A stretch of 64,000 nt of DNA, taken from contig CM057233.1 of the NCBI GenBank assembly GCA_029891385.1, positions 54,886,063 to 54,950,062 on the forward strand. Reading direction: 5' to 3'. This stretch comes from Erythroxylum novogranatense (taxonomy: Eukaryota; Streptophyta; Magnoliopsida; Malpighiales; Erythroxylaceae). A model generated the notes under the pieces. That model saw nothing but the letters and a program-made list of their open reading frames with translations. It searched no databases and was not told the origin of the DNA. Of this stretch, positions 1 through 11,953 are shown in pieces. Both the position numbers and the translations under genes were made by a program. The stretch's first letter is position 1. Every line of letters starts with the position of its first letter.

Positions 1-714
1 CCCGATGAGATCGCGACATCGACATTGCTGAAAAGGGTCTCCGCGATTTTTACGGAGGGGCCCTGAGAGGCTGTAGGACCGACCCAGTTTGGTGGACCAC
101 TTCAGCAATTATATATATTAATTAATTAAGTAAATAATTAATTAATATATAAATATATATGTAATTTCGGTGGAGATAAATTGGTGGAAAGTTTAAAGGT
201 TTGACTTTTCAAACCTAATGATTATTTAGCAAATTAAGGCAACTTTATGCCTTATACGTGACTAGCCTTCCACTAAGCCTTTATATATGTTTTTAAGTGT
301 TAAAAATACATATAACAAGGAATGAAAGAAGGCTTGCACGGTTGGGAATGAGAGAAGATCGAAAATGGCTTAAAGGTTAAGCTTTGAAATTTGTTTCATC
401 TCTTTCATCTCTTCCTCTCAAAGCTTGCTTCTACTTCTCCAAGGCTCCACCAAGCATCATCTCATTTGCTCTCCAAGGTTAAGGTAAGAGCTAGCACTCT
501 TTTCTTTAGTCTAGCTATTCCCGGGTCAAAAGAGTTTGTCCCGGTTAGGTTATCCGACCTCTGCGTGGATACCGTTAGAGACGGTCTCCTTTGGTCGTTA
601 TGGTTTGATTGTTTGTACTTACACATGGATCCTGGCTTTCGGGAATGTCCCGGGACTTAAAAATTTTAATTCCATACCCTGGGCATGTGATGCCCACCCC
701 GGGATTTTCCTACA
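1..714 (+). repeat. 5' LTR of E1 (3' part only)
   Basis: This matches the last ~705 bp of the 3' LTR at 7719-8423, including the AT-rich block ttaattaattaagtaaata, a TATA-like run at 281-288, and the end gggattttcctaca. It ends in CA at 714, two bases before the primer-binding site. The TATA-like run about 430 bp before the LTR end is the best candidate promoter, which would put transcription start shortly after 300 (inferred). Confidence 0.92.
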
Positions 715-715
715 G

Positions 716-730
716 TGGTATCAGAGCCAC
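716..730 (+). promoter_or_regulatory. Primer-binding site of E1 (initiator tRNA-Met)
   Basis: TGGTATCAGAGCCAC is complementary to the 3' end of plant initiator tRNA-Met, the standard primer for copia reverse transcription. It lies one base after the LTR end at 714. Confidence 0.92.
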
Positions 731-1844
731 TTGTGTTGTATAAACCGTCTAAATGATAACTAGGTCGGAGTTCCTTTGTGAATTGAGCTGTGTAGCATGT
801 TAAATGAGTTGAATTTCGAATTCAGTATGAGATAGTGTTTTCGAAATTTTCTTGCCCAGATATGTTCACAAGGTGTTGTAGTTTATGTCTGTGGAAGCTC
901 GAAATTTATTAATTTGATTAGCTATGGTTTTGCTATTTAATTCCCTCAACTTTCGGATGCTGTCTTGTTGATTGTTTCTGAAACAGGTATGCTTGTAAAT
1001 TCGAGCATAAATTCTAGAAAAATTGTTTTTCGGATTGGTTTTCACCAACATTTCCCTAAGATGTTTTTGAATGTCTCTGTGGAAGTAAAAATGTTTTCAA
1101 GGTGATTTACTATTTATTTCCTAATTTCTTGTATGCTGCTGGGAATGTTTGTGTTGAAAAACACAGATTCTGGATCGGCTAGATTGCTGAGGTTCAATGC
1201 GTTTTTGTGGGCAATAAATCCTGAAAACATTCATGGAGCATGTTGGGAACATGTTTTAATCTCAGTAATTTTCTCAGCATTTATTGAAATTGTTTCAATG
1301 ATCATTTTGAGCAAAAGGCAGAGCTTAGCAGTTTTCAGAAACATGCTGGGTCTATTTTGTTTGAAATGATTGATTGTGTATTTCTCATTTCCAATGCCTT
1401 GAATCATTTTTATAGTGATTAAAAATGTGTTATGTTGATGTGGCATGCATGCCAAGATGAGATTCTTGAATTTAGGTTTCCAATAATTTTTTGATGTCGG
1501 ATAGGTCACTTTAGCATCTCGTTAGATTATTCCGTTATCTTGGTTATTTTGGCCGTCGCAATTTTTGTGACAAGTGCCGGAGTAATCTTGATAACGTGTA
1601 GCCTACCTAGAGATACTTAGCATGATTATTTGGTGTCCTTGAATTATGTGGAAATCTAGTGATTAATGGTGGATTAATCGGTTTCAAGGTTTTCATATAT
1701 AGTTAGACTATATGGCATGTATGTTTCAATGAAAATATTTCATTAGCACATTAATATAAAGGATTAGGTATATGGTATTGTGAATTGGAAATGCATGGAT
1801 TGAGAATTAGCCGATTAGATAGCAATTCCTAATGCACCACAAAC

Positions 1845-2018
1845 AAGTCGACTTATCTGTTCATAACTCGACTTGTTTGGTGCACTGTAGACAAATAAGT
1901 CGACTTGCACAATGGTACAAGTCGACTTGTTCGTGCACAGTTGCACAAGTCGACTTACACATGCATAAGTCGACTTATACAGAGCCATAAGTCGACTTAT
2001 ACATAAACAAGTCGACTT
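1845..2018. repeat. AAGTCGACTT palindrome array, E1 leader
   Basis: There are seven exact copies of the 10-bp palindrome AAGTCGACTT and one variant (AACTCGACTT) in 174 bp, spaced irregularly by about 10-25 bp. Most are preceded by ACA or AT and followed by AT, GT or AC. On average a given 10-mer should occur about once per megabase, so the cluster is not chance. Confidence 0.95.
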
Positions 2019-2225
2019 ATAACATGCCTTGGTGGGATGATGGGTGATTTTCGGTATAAATTCAATGTGATTGATGCAATGCCCTAAATCAGACCATATA
2101 GTCATTGTGACTATGATCCTTGGATGAGATTAATTTGATGAGACCTAAAATCCCTCACTTAAAATATGAAAACTAACGCCTTCCATTAATATGGTAAGAA
2201 CCAGAGTTCTTATAGGGTTGGGTTG

Positions 2226-2522
2226 TTGAGCTAACCTCAAGCTCACTCTATACGAATATGTTCAAACAATGAAAATATGATTTTCGGATTAATGGGTCGG
2301 TTTTCCTAGAAGCGTTGATTTGTTGAGCTAACCTCAAGGTCAACGTGGACAGAGGCGAAATTGGGTAGTGTACATCAGATGTACACGCATCAAGTGTTGA
2401 TAACCCAATGTATGTGCATACATCAACTGTTGATAGCACTGGGCGATAGTTGCATCAGAGATGCAATTGGTATGACCGATACCTACCGATTGACCTAAGG
2501 TGACTTGTTGAGCTAACCTCAA
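2226..2522. repeat. Short inverted repeats in E1 leader
   Basis: TTGAG-CTAAC-CTCAA occurs at 2226-2240, 2323-2337 and 2508-2522. Each is preceded by TTG, and the last two are followed by GGTCA (the first by GCTCA). Other copies of the family carry TTGGG-TAAA-CCCAA or TTGAG-TAAA-CTCAA at the same places, so the two arms change together. Confidence 0.85.
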
Positions 2523-2706
2523 GGTCATTCTTAGCAATGTCGGATATCGACCCACTAGGTCATTGTGCCATTTTGTTTCTTGGATTCATAATGAGGGTTA
2601 TGGATTCTGTTGAAACTAGTGGGAGCCATATGTATGTCATTTAAGTCCTTATGGTCATACATTTAAATCTATTCTAACTTTCATTCTCTCTCTACGTTTA
2701 GGTTGA

Positions 2707-3560
2707 TTGAAGATGTCGACTAGTGTGAATCTTCGCGCTCTAATGGATGCAAACAAATTAACTGGACCGAATTTTCTTGATTGGCTGCGAAATCTGAGAA
2801 TTGTTCTCAGATCTGAGGATCTAGGATACATCCTTGATTTTTCGCTTCCGGATCCACTTCCTGAAGGAGCTTCTGATGATGATCAGAAGGCATATCGTAA
2901 GCATCTAAAATACAGTGACATAGCCACCTGCATTATGCTTGCATCGATGTCACCTGAGCTGCAGAAGCAGCACGAGTCTATGGATGCTCACACGATAGTG
3001 TTTCATCTTAGAGAGTTGTTTGATGAGCAAGCTCGGTCCGAACGGTTCGAGACCTCAAGGTTGCTCTTTACAACGAAGATGACTCTGGTTCATCTGCGGT
3101 GCAATATGCATTGAAGATGAATGGCTATATTGAGAGGTTGGCGTCTTAGGTTTTGTGATGGATTACGAGTTAAGTATAGACTTAATTCTTGTTGGTTTGT
3201 CGGATAGTTATTCACGGTTTGTGTTGAACTATCGAATGAACCAAATATCCATCACAATTCGGTGATCAATCTGCTCGAGACAATGAAACAATTTATTAAG
3301 CAAGATAGCAAAGCGTTGCTATTGGTGGGTTCTTCTTCCTCTACTTCCACCAAAAGGAAACAGAAGAAGAAAAAGGCTAAGAAGCCGAAAGGAAGTGCAG
3401 CGAAAGGCAAGAAAAGACCAAAGAGACTGCACCAAAAGGTACTGCTTCCATTGCGATGGGATCGGTCATTGGGGCGTATCGCAAAATCTATCTGGAACAA
3501 TCGAAGCGAAAGAAGGCATCGGATGCCTCGACTTCTTCAGTATGTTTGTCATTGAGGTTA
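2707..3560 (+). pseudogene. gag of copia element E1 (broken)
   Basis: The capsid-like gag polypeptide would package the element RNA in cytoplasmic particles. The open part, 2707-3114, starts at ATG and includes LMDANKLTGPNFLDWLRNLR, typical of copia gag N-termini, then SMSPELQ and ELFDEQARSERFETS. A frame change follows, and the rest continues in other frames (NGYIERL near 3120, MDYELSIDLILVGLSDSY near 3160). After a lysine-rich stretch comes a zinc-knuckle remnant, YCFHCDGIGHWG, near 3437-3475. The knuckle has C, C and H but the last cysteine is not clear. It is in the same relative position in all five copies, and as given it could not make a full protein. Confidence 0.88.
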
Positions 3561-4690
3561 TCTGTTTCGATCACAACATATGGGTATTAGATACGGTTGT
3601 GGCTCACACATATGCAATGATATCACGGGGCCTCGAGGGACGATGGCGGCTCGTAAAGGGAGAAATGGACTGCGTGTTGGCAATGGAGCAAGAGTTCTTT
3701 GCATTAGCCGTAGGAACTTATGTTTGACACTCCCAGTGGGCTTGTACTTAACTTGGATGATTGTTATTTTGTACCCGTGTTAACAAAGAACATATTATCA
3801 TTTCTTGTTTAAATAGAGTGGTTTCCATTTATCTTTTGGTAACAATGGTTGTTCTATTAGCTCGAATGGAATGCTTTATGGTGCTGGTACATTATGCAAT
3901 GGAATATACATATTAGATATGTCACATCCAGTTATGAATGTCAATGGCTAAAAGACATAAAGAGATAATTTAAAATCAACTTACTTATGGCATTATCGCC
4001 TTGGCCATATAAATGAGAGCGCGTCGCTAAGCTCCACAAGAGTGGAAGTTTAGGGTCATTTGATTATGAATCATATGACACATGTGAATCTTGTTTATTA
4101 GGCAAGATGACGAAGTTACCTTTAAGGGAAAGGGTGAGCGGCGATTGGATTATTAGACCTAATACATTCGGATGTATGTGGTCCGATGTCCATCCATGCG
4201 AAGTGGTTGCCGTTACTTCATTACCTTTATCGATGATTATTCTCGATATGGGTACTTGTATCGATGAGATACAAATCAAGCGTTTGAAAAGTTCAAACAA
4301 TTGAAATGAAGTAGAAAAACAACTTGGTAAAAGTATTAAAACATTACGATCCGATCGTGGTGGTGAATACTTAGACCAAGAGTTTTGGATTATCTCGGAG
4401 ATAATGGGATTTTATCTCGGTGGACTCCTCCTTACACACCACAAAGATAATGGTGTGGCGAAAGGAGAAATCGAACCTTGTTGGACATGGTACGATCTAT
4501 GATGGGTTTTACGATTACCAAAATCCTTTTGGGGATATGCACTGAGGCAATTTGTTTACTTGTTAAGCGAGTTCCATCAAAGACAGTTGATGTTACTCCA
4601 TATGAGATGTGGACTAACAAGAAACCTTATCTTTCTTATTTGAAAGTATGGGGTTGTCTGCTTATGTGAAGTGGACACGGTCGGATAAGC
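3561..4690 (+). pseudogene. Protease and integrase region of E1 pol (broken)
   Basis: The aspartic protease matures the polyprotein and the integrase inserts the cDNA. The protease site appears near 3577-3615 as WVLDT in one frame and YGCGSHIC in the next, a split D-T-G. The zinc-binding pre-integrase part is at 3979-4116: YLWHYRLGHIN, then DTCESCLLGK (H-H-C-C). The catalytic core follows with a DVHPC-type remnant near 4180, an RSDRGGEYLD-like stretch near 4349-4379 and a damaged NGVAERR site near 4450, then RVPSKTVDVTPYEMW at 4568-4612. Several frameshifts and stops occur. Confidence 0.87.
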
Positions 4691-4799
4691 TAAAGCAAAA
4701 TCGACAAATGTTTGTTAAGTAGGATATCCTAAAGAAACAAGAGGATATCAATTCTACTTTCTTTGAGGAACAAAGGTGTTTGTTTCAATGCATGCTGTC

Positions 4800-6560
4800 T
4801 TTTAGAAAGAGTTTCTTTTAAAGAGGACGGTGGGAGCAAAGTTGAACTTGAAGAAGTTCAAGATGCTTTCGGACGACGCAGATCAACTGCTTGAACTGGC
4901 TGTATCTCATACGAGATGAGGTAACGATTCAACCTTCTACTTCACGAAATTAAGTGGGTCAAGTAGGATCGCCTTGTTCGAGAGATATGGATTTCTCGTG
5001 GCGAACAGAATGACGTATTGCTCATAGAGGATGATGAGCCTACCACCTATGAAGAGGTTACGAAGAGTTGAGTCGAAAAATGGCTTCGTGCCATGAAATG
5101 CGAAATGGATTCCATGTATGAAAACCAAGTATGGTCTTTGGTTGATGCACTGAAGGATAAAACCTATAGGGTGCAAATGGGTTTTCAAGAAGAAAACCGA
5201 CATGGATGGTAATGTGATTACCTATAAAGCAAGGCTTGTGGCTAAAGGCTTTCGTCAAAGACAAGGAGTTGACTATGGCGAGACCTTGATCGATAGCAAT
5301 GCTTAAATCCATTAGGATACTCCTAGCCATTGCCGCTCATTATGATTATGAGATATGGCAAATGGATGTGAAGACGACTTTCTGAATGGAAATCTGGTGA
5401 GGATGTGTACATGACACAACACGAGGGCTTCATTTCGCGATGGCGAAAAGGTATGCAAGCTTGAAATCCATTTATGGATTGAAGCAAGCATCTAGGAGTT
5501 GGAATATCTGTTTTGATGAGACAATCAAAGAGTTTGGTTTCTCACAAAATCCGGATGAACACCGTGTGTACAGAAGATTAATGGAACTGCGATCGTATTC
5601 CTTGTGTTATATGTAGATGACATATTGTTACTAGGAAGCGATGTCTCAATCTTTATGATCGGTAAAAATTTGGTTGTCGAAACAATTTGCCATGAAAGAC
5701 CTTGGAGAAGCAACTTATATCCTTGGGATTAAGATTTATAGAGATAGATCGAAGAGGTTGCTTGGTCTTTCACGGTCAGCGATACATAGACAAGGTGCTA
5801 AAGAGGTTTAGCATGGAGCAATCCAAGAGGCGGTTTCTTCTCATTACCCGTGGGATAACACTCTCGAAGTCCATGTGTCCTAAGACACGGGGCGAGAGGA
5901 TCTTATGAATATGATCCCGTGTCGTCTGCGATGGGATCTATTATGTCGCAATGCTATGTACAAGACCCGATGTATCATATGCTCTAAGTGTTCTGAGCAG
6001 ATACCAATCGGATCTGGTGAGGTCCTTTGGGTGGTGTCGAGAATATCTAAAGTACTTGCGAAGAACTAAGGATGTTTTCTTGATATATGGAGATAGAGAT
6101 CTTCATGTGGCGAGCATCTGATGCTAGTTTCCAATCGATAAGGGCGACTCAAGTCCCAATCAGTTACGTTTTCACACTAAATGGCGGGCGATCGGTTGGA
6201 AGAGTTCCAAGCAGAGAGGCGGCTAGCGATTCAACGGCAAGGCGAGTACATTGCCGCATCGACGCCTTGAGAAAGGAAGCGGTTTGGATCGAAGTTCATT
6301 TCGAACTTGGTGTGGTTCCTAGTGTGATGGACCCATCTGATTGTATTGTGACAACACTGGGGCTATTCTTGAGCAAAGGAACCAAGGTCTCATCAACGGT
6401 CCAAACACGTACTCACCGATACCATTTGATTCGGAGATCATTGCTCGGGGTGATGTCCTGATAGAGAGAATTCCTACAGAGCACAGAACATTGCTGATCC
6501 GTTGACAAAGCCGTTGTCACAGAAGAATTTTGATTCTCATGTACTCGCTTATGGTATTAG
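4800..6560 (+). pseudogene. Reverse transcriptase and RNase H region of E1 pol (broken)
   Basis: This copies element RNA into cDNA and removes the template. The order is a hinge (about 4800-5080), the start of RT (ENQVWSL near 5120), YDYEIWQMDVKT near 5340-5376, and the catalytic YVDD at 5610-5621 followed by ILLLGSDVS. After RT come DLGEATYILGI (near 5700) and the RNase H region (about 5930-6560), with GDRDLHV, degraded DASFQS and DPLTKPLSQKNF near 6500. Frames change many times. The YVDD core survives, but no continuous protein is possible from the sequence as given. Confidence 0.87.
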
Positions 6561-6579
6561 ATACCAAGCGATTGGCTTT

Positions 6580-6594
6580 AGGTCAGTGGGAGAT
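6580..6594 (+). promoter_or_regulatory. Polypurine tract of E1
   Basis: AGGTCAGTGGGAGAT lies immediately before the 3' LTR and serves as the plus-strand primer site. In the other copies it reads AGGTCAAGTGGGAGAT. Confidence 0.8.
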
Positions 6595-8423
6595 TGTTAG
6601 AGTAGTGCCTAAAGGCAATCCCTTTAGCGCATTTTGTTCATAGTCATGTACGGACTTTATGAATAAATAAAGCAAAGGCATATTTCATTTATTTGATGTT
6701 CATTTTATTATGAATTGATAATGATCTTTAATCAAATTAATGAAGTCCCTGATACATGACATAGCATGAAGGAAATTATGATGCGATCATACTACTGAGA
6801 TTCCTATCATGTGCAATTATGTCGATATCTAAATTATCCTAGTCATAGGATTAACGAGGCGGACATCGTTAATCCGGATAGACTAACACATGTCAAACTC
6901 CTTGATTGGATCAGCGGTGGATCTCGAAAACTGTAAATATTGAGATATTTAGATTTGACATGTGGATGCTTACTAGTGGTAGTAAGTACATTGGATGACC
7001 TGCCATGAGATCATCACATGGATGTCTATACAAATGTCGGTGATAATCTCATCATAGCAATGGTGCAAGTATCCTTAGACTTGAGGTACTCGAGGATATC
7101 TTGAGTCTTGATTACGTACTTTGACTCCATTCCTTGTTGCCTTTCGGAGGTCGCTCATAGGGTGGTGATTGGAGTGCGACTTGAGGTATTCGAAGGTAAT
7201 TGAGTAGCCAATAGAGGATTCACCACTTACGTGATAGCGAAAGAGATACCCATAGCCTCTTATCGGGATCATTACTTTGAAGTCTCTGCGCGAACCACAA
7301 ATGTGTCATGAAGAGGTCTTCATGGACATATAAAGTAATGAGTCCTAGGGCGAGAACCGATTACACTTGGACTAGATTTGATCGATCGGTCTAGTAAGAG
7401 TTGACACATTGCCCATACTCAAACCAAGTGGGGTATAGCATGGTGAAAGGACGAATTGCACGGTAATTGTCTATGAAAAGGGTTAAATGATATGGTTTCA
7501 TTAGTCAAACCAATTACTTTCCGTCAATTGGGGTCATGATGTGTTGCTAGATACGCTCATGACTTGCTTAGATTAAGTGTTAATCTAAGTGGCCAACATA
7601 ACCGGAACCTAATGGGTCACACGCATTAGAGTGACTCGGAGAATCGTAAAATAGTTTGAGACGAGATCCGATATCCGGAAGCAATAGGATTAAATGAATC
7701 CGATGAGATTGGGATATGTCCCGATGAGATCGCGACATCGACATTCTTGAAAAGGGTCTCCGTGATTTTTAGCGGAGGGCCTGAATAGGCGGTAGGACCA
7801 GACCCAGTTTATTGGACCACTTCAGCAATTATATATATTAATTAATTAAGTAAATAATTAATTAATATATAAATATATATGTAATTTCGGTGGAGATAAA
7901 TTGGTGGAGAAGTTTAAAGGTTTGACTTTTCAAACCTAATGATTATTAGCAAATTAAAGGCAACTTTATGCCTTATCGTGACTAACCTTCCACTAAGCCT
8001 TTATATATGTTTTAAGTGTTAAAATACATATAACAAGGAATGAAAGAAGGCTTGCAGTTAGGAATGAGAGAAGATCGAAAATGGCTTAAAGGTTAAGCTT
8101 TGAAATTTGTTTCATCTCTTTCATCTCTTCCTCTCAAAGCTTGCTTCTACTTCTCAAGGCTCCACCAAGCATCATCTCATTTGCTCTCCAAGGTTAAGGT
8201 AAGAGCTAGCACTCTTTTCTTTAGTCTAGCTATTCCGGGTCAAAAGAGTTTGTCCCGTTAGGTTATCCGAACCTCTGCGTGGATCTGTTAGAGGCGGTCT
8301 CCTTTAGTCGTTATGGTTTGATTGTTTGTACTTACATGGATCCGGCTTTGGGAATGTCCCGGGACTTAAAAATTTTAATTCCGTACCCTGGGCATGTGAT
8401 GCCCACCCCGGGATTTTCCTACA
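6595..8423 (+). repeat. 3' LTR of E1 (1829 bp)
   Basis: It begins TGTTAGAGTAGTGCC directly after the purine tract and ends TTTTCCTACA. It holds an AT-rich block near 7826-7880 and a TATA-like run at 8001-8008. Unlike the LTRs of E2, E5, E6 and E7 it has no AAGTCGACTT copies at its 5' end, so it looks like the ancestral LTR form. Confidence 0.93.
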
Positions 8424-9010
8424 AATATTCCATTCACTCGTTTACCCTTCCCTTAAAGGATAACTTAGTCATCTTGCCTAATAAACAAGATTCGCATGTG
8501 TCATATGATTCATAATCAAATGACCCTAAACATCCACTCTTATGGAGCTTAGCGATGCGTGTCTCATTTATATGGCCAAGCCGACAATGCCATAAGTAAG
8601 TTGATTTTAAATTATCTCGATTATGTCTTTCCACGTCATTGACATTCATAATTGGATATGACATATCTAATATGTCAATTCAATTGCATAATGTACGAGT
8701 ACCATAGAGCATTCCATTGCAACTAATATAACAACCATTGCTACTAAAAGTCCAATGGAAACCAGCTCTAATTAAACATAAAACATACAATATGTTCTTT
8801 GTTTAAAACGGGTACAAAATGACAATCATCCAATTTGAATATAAGCCCACTAGGGAGTAACAAGACATAAGTGTCTACGGCTAATGTAGCAACTCTTGCT
8901 GCATTACCTACAAGTCTAGTTCTCCTTTTATGAGCTTTCTCGTCCCGAGGCCTGCATATCATTTCATATGTATGAGCCACATCCGGTATCTAATACCGAT
9001 ATGTTTGGAT
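8424..9010 (-). pseudogene. Protease and pre-integrase fragment of E2 pol
   Basis: On the minus strand from the right, the protease remnant lies near 8960-9010 (DTGC-type codons ahead of SYMKWYAG-like sequence; MAHTYEMICR in another frame). A spacer open at 8768-8980 (LVGNAARVATLAVDTYVLL) and the pre-integrase zinc domain at 8434-8664 follow. The zinc domain has LWHCRLGHINETRIAKLHKS and then DTCESCLLGKMTKLSFKG. It stops at 8424, where E1 interrupts just before the catalytic core. The zinc ligands H, H, C, C are all present. Confidence 0.86.
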
Positions 9011-9114
9011 CAGGAATAGTATTAACCTCAATGACAAATATATTTGAAGAAGTAGAGGCATCTGATGCCTTTTCTTTTCAAGAACTCGAATAGATTTTAC
9101 GGTTTACGCCTCTG

Positions 9115-9815
9115 GTGGCTAGACTTGCCACAATGAAAGTAAAATCCTTTTGAGGCGATTTCTTTGGTTTTCCTTGATGGCACTTCCATTTGGTTTCTTG
9201 GCCTTTTCTTCTTTGAACCGGAAGAAGAAGCATCCACCACTAGCACTTGCTTGCTATCCTTCGATAGCACCTTTCATTTGTCTTGGCTGATTGATCATTC
9301 AAGAATTGTTGTGGATATTTGGTTCATCGATAGTTTAACACGAATGTGAATAAGCGTCGGACAATCCAACCGTAATTAAGTCAATACTCAACTCATAATC
9401 CATTACAAATCCTAAGACAGCCAATCTCTCTTTATAGCCATTCATCTTCAGGGCATCCTGCACAACAGATATCCCTGGAGCCATCTTTGTGGTGAAGAGA
9501 AGCCATGAGGTCTCGAACCTTTCAGACCGAGCTTGCTCATCAAACAGCTCCATAAGATGAAATACTATAGAGTGAGCATCCATGGACTCGTGCTGCTCCT
9601 GCAGCTTTGGTGACATCGAGGCAAGTAGCCATGTCCCGTCCATTAGATGCTTACGATATACCTTCGATCCTCGTCGAAGCATCGACAGACAGTGCAACTG
9701 GAAGTGGAACATCTAGGGCGTATCCAGTTCCTCGGATCGAGAACAATTCTCGATTCCTCGGTAATCAAGAAAATTTGGTCCGAATAGAGGCGAAAATTCA
9801 CCTTTGAAAGACTTC
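9115..9815 (-). pseudogene. gag of E2 (broken)
   Basis: The minus-strand open stretch 9335-9712 carries LASMSPKLQEQHESMDAH, ELFDEQARSERFETS, then MNGYKERLAVLGFVMDYEL, the same order as gag in E1 and E6. The N-terminal part (near 9735-9815) is in other frames. The lysine-rich part and zinc-knuckle remnant (phe-his-cys-gly type) lie near 9115-9260. Several indels separate these pieces. Confidence 0.85.
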
Positions 9816-10012
9816 TTCAATCAACTAGCGCGATAGAGAGAAGGAATGATAGAATAGAAATGCTGCGTGATCATAAGGACTTGCATGACATGCATATGGC
9901 TCCCACTAGTTTCCTAGAATCCATAACCCTCTTTACTGAATCCGGAGAAACAAAGTGACATAAAGTCTAGTGGGTCGATATCAGACATTGCTAAGAGTGA
10001 CCTTGGGTTTAC

Positions 10013-10385
10013 CCAACAAGCCACAACTTAGGTCAATCGGTAGGTATCGGTCATACCAATTGTATCATCGATAACCGACATTAAGAATGACCTTGAGTTT
10101 CCTCAACAAGCCACCTTATGTCTCGGGAGGTATCGGATATACCAATTACATCTTAGACACAACTATCGATCGGTCTTTATCAACTTGTTGATGTATGCAC
10201 TTACATTGAGTATTAACTCTTTGATGCGCGTACATCGATGTATGCTACCCAACTTCGCTTCGTCCACGTTGACCTTGAGGTTAGCTCAACAAATCAACGC
10301 TTCTAGGAAAACCGACCCATTAATCCGAAAATCTCATTTTCATGGTTCAACATATTTGTATAGAGCGAGCTTGAGGTTAGCTCAA
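10013..10385. repeat. Four short inverted repeats in E2 leader
   Basis: TTGGG-TTTA-CCCAA is at 10013-10026, TTGAG-TTTC-CTCAA at 10093-10106, and TTGAG-GTTAG-CTCAA at 10275-10289 and 10371-10385. The second and fourth are GGG/CCC in E5, so both arms have changed together. Confidence 0.85.
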
Positions 10386-10585
10386 CAACCCACCTATAAA
10401 AACTCGGTTCTTACCATATTAATGGAAGGCGTTAGTTTTCATATACCGAGGAGGATTTGGGTCTCATCTACTTCTTCTCAAGCCGTAGGATTATAGTCAC
10501 CATGACTATATGATATGATTTAGGGCATTTCATCAATCACATTGAGTCATACCTAAAATCATCCATCATCCCACTATCGTGCCAT

Positions 10586-10829
10586 AAGTGGACTTTCATC
10601 AAATGCAAGTGGACTTATGCTTCTGCCACACACAAGTCGACTTGTATGACACAAGTCGACTTGTATGACTAAATCGACTTATGTCATCTGCCCATGAACA
10701 AGTGGACTTACAAGGTACTACAAGTGGACTTATCTTTGAGATCTTGAACAAGTGGACTTATTACATCCACAAGTCGACTTATCCAAAATCTTGAACAAGT
10801 GGAAACTTATACCATATACAAGTCGACTT
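10586..10829. repeat. Palindrome array, E2 leader (mixed AAGTGGACTT and AAGTCGACTT)
   Basis: There are five copies of AAGTGGACTT, four of AAGTCGACTT and two damaged copies in 244 bp. The C-to-G change at the centre recurs in five of the units here, whereas other copies of the family show it rarely. Confidence 0.92.
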
Positions 10830-11940
10830 ATTCAAGGAATTTTGCTAAAATCTCTAATCGGCTAATTCCTCAATCAGTACAATTCCAATTCTCAACACCA
10901 TCATACCTAGGGTAATATCTGTGAATTGATGCCTCAATGAACACTTCATTGAGTCATGAATGCCTTAAATAGTCAAACTATATGAAAAGCTTGAAATGAG
11001 TCAAAACTCATTAATTTCCAAATAATTTAGGAACACCCTAATTATCAACCTAAGCATCTCCAGCTAGCACATTCATTATCAAATTTACTTCAGCACATGC
11101 CATAAAAAATATGACGGTCAAAACAAACAAGATAATGCAATATACTAACGAGACGCTAATGTGATCACTTAGGCATCCGAAAATTCTTGGAAAAACAACT
11201 TCAAGCAATTCAGTTTGGAAATCATATTACATCAAGACAACACATTTTTAATCACATTAAAAATGGTTCAAGGCATTGGAACTGAAAAATCACACTCAAT
11301 CAAGCCAAGCAAAACAGTCCCAACAATTTTCACAAAACTGTCCAGTTCTGTACATTGCTCGAAATGATCAATGAAACAATTTCAATAAATTTTGAGAAAA
11401 TTACATAGGTTACTACATGTTCAGAAAATGCTACATGAATGTTTTCAGGATTTTAGGCCATCAAAAACTCAGTCAACCTAAATAACAAAACCGATTCAAA
11501 ATCTGTGTTCATCAGCACAGCAATTCCCAACAGCATAGAATAAATTTGTGAATAAATATCCAATCACCTTGAAATCCAATTTCCATGCTCAAAGACATTC
11601 ACCAACATCTTAGAGACATGTAGGTGAAGGAAAATCCGAAAAACTATTTTTCTAGAATTTATTCTCGATTTTATACTCATGCCTTTTCCAGAATCGTTTC
11701 ACAAAACAGCATCTGTAACCTTAGGGAATTAATTAGCAAAACTATATCAAATCAAATCGATAAATTCTCAAATTTCATAGACATATTCTCTAACATGTTA
11801 TGAACAATCCTGGGCAGAAAAATTTCGAAAAACATATCACAATATAAATTCAAAAATTGGACAGCAAGCATGCATCAACAGAAAATTCCATTTGGGTTTC
11901 TGATCTCGCTTAGGTTATAGCTTCATACGGGATACCAGAC

Positions 11941-11952
11941 GCTTTGATACCA
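11941..11952 (-). promoter_or_regulatory. Primer-binding site of E2 (slightly altered)
   Basis: The minus strand reads TGGTATCAAAGC next to the LTR end, one difference from the tRNA-Met complement seen in E1 and E6 (TGGTATCAGAGC). Confidence 0.85.
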
Positions 11953-11953
11953 C

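Larger units (their letters stand above)
731..2706 (+). other. Untranslated leader of E1 (about 2 kb, non-coding)
   Basis: No credible gene lies between the primer site and gag. The leader holds three recognisable parts, all shared with E2, E5, E6 and E7. A conserved AT-rich part covers about 780-1800. The AAGTCGACTT palindrome array covers 1845-2018. A block with short inverted repeats and direct repeats covers about 2220-2560. A 2-kb leader is long for a copia element, and its conservation between copies suggests it is part of the functional element (inference). Confidence 0.8.
1..8423 (+). mobile_element. Copia element E1 (Ty1/copia LTR retrotransposon, left end cut by window)
   Basis: This is an LTR retrotransposon in sense orientation. 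It has a partial 5' LTR (1-714), a tRNA-Met primer site, a 2-kb leader, gag, protease, integrase, reverse transcriptase and RNase H in copia order, a purine tract and a 3' LTR (6595-8423). The two LTRs match closely: the block beginning cccgatgagatcgcgacatc at position 1 recurs at 7719. Immediately after 8423 the sequence continues in the middle of an opposite-strand copia integrase (E2), so E1 inserted into E2. The 5 bp aatat at 8424-8428 should be the target duplication, with its partner left of the window. All reading frames are broken. Confidence 0.93.
9816..11937 (-). other. Untranslated leader of E2 (non-coding)
   Basis: This is homologous to the E1, E5, E6 and E7 leaders in reverse. 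From right to left it has an AT-rich conserved part, the palindrome array (10586-10829) and the inverted-repeat block (10013-10385). I see no gene. Confidence 0.8.

Noticed and set aside
716..730. tRNA-Met gene fragment
   Set aside because: Only the primer-binding complement of the tRNA 3' end is present, placed exactly after the LTR.
1133..1369. 78-codon ORF in the E1 leader, partly conserved in E6 (45590-45778)
   Set aside because: DNA is conserved across leaders, but the frame is broken differently in each copy and the product has no known domain, so it is better explained as conserved non-coding leader.
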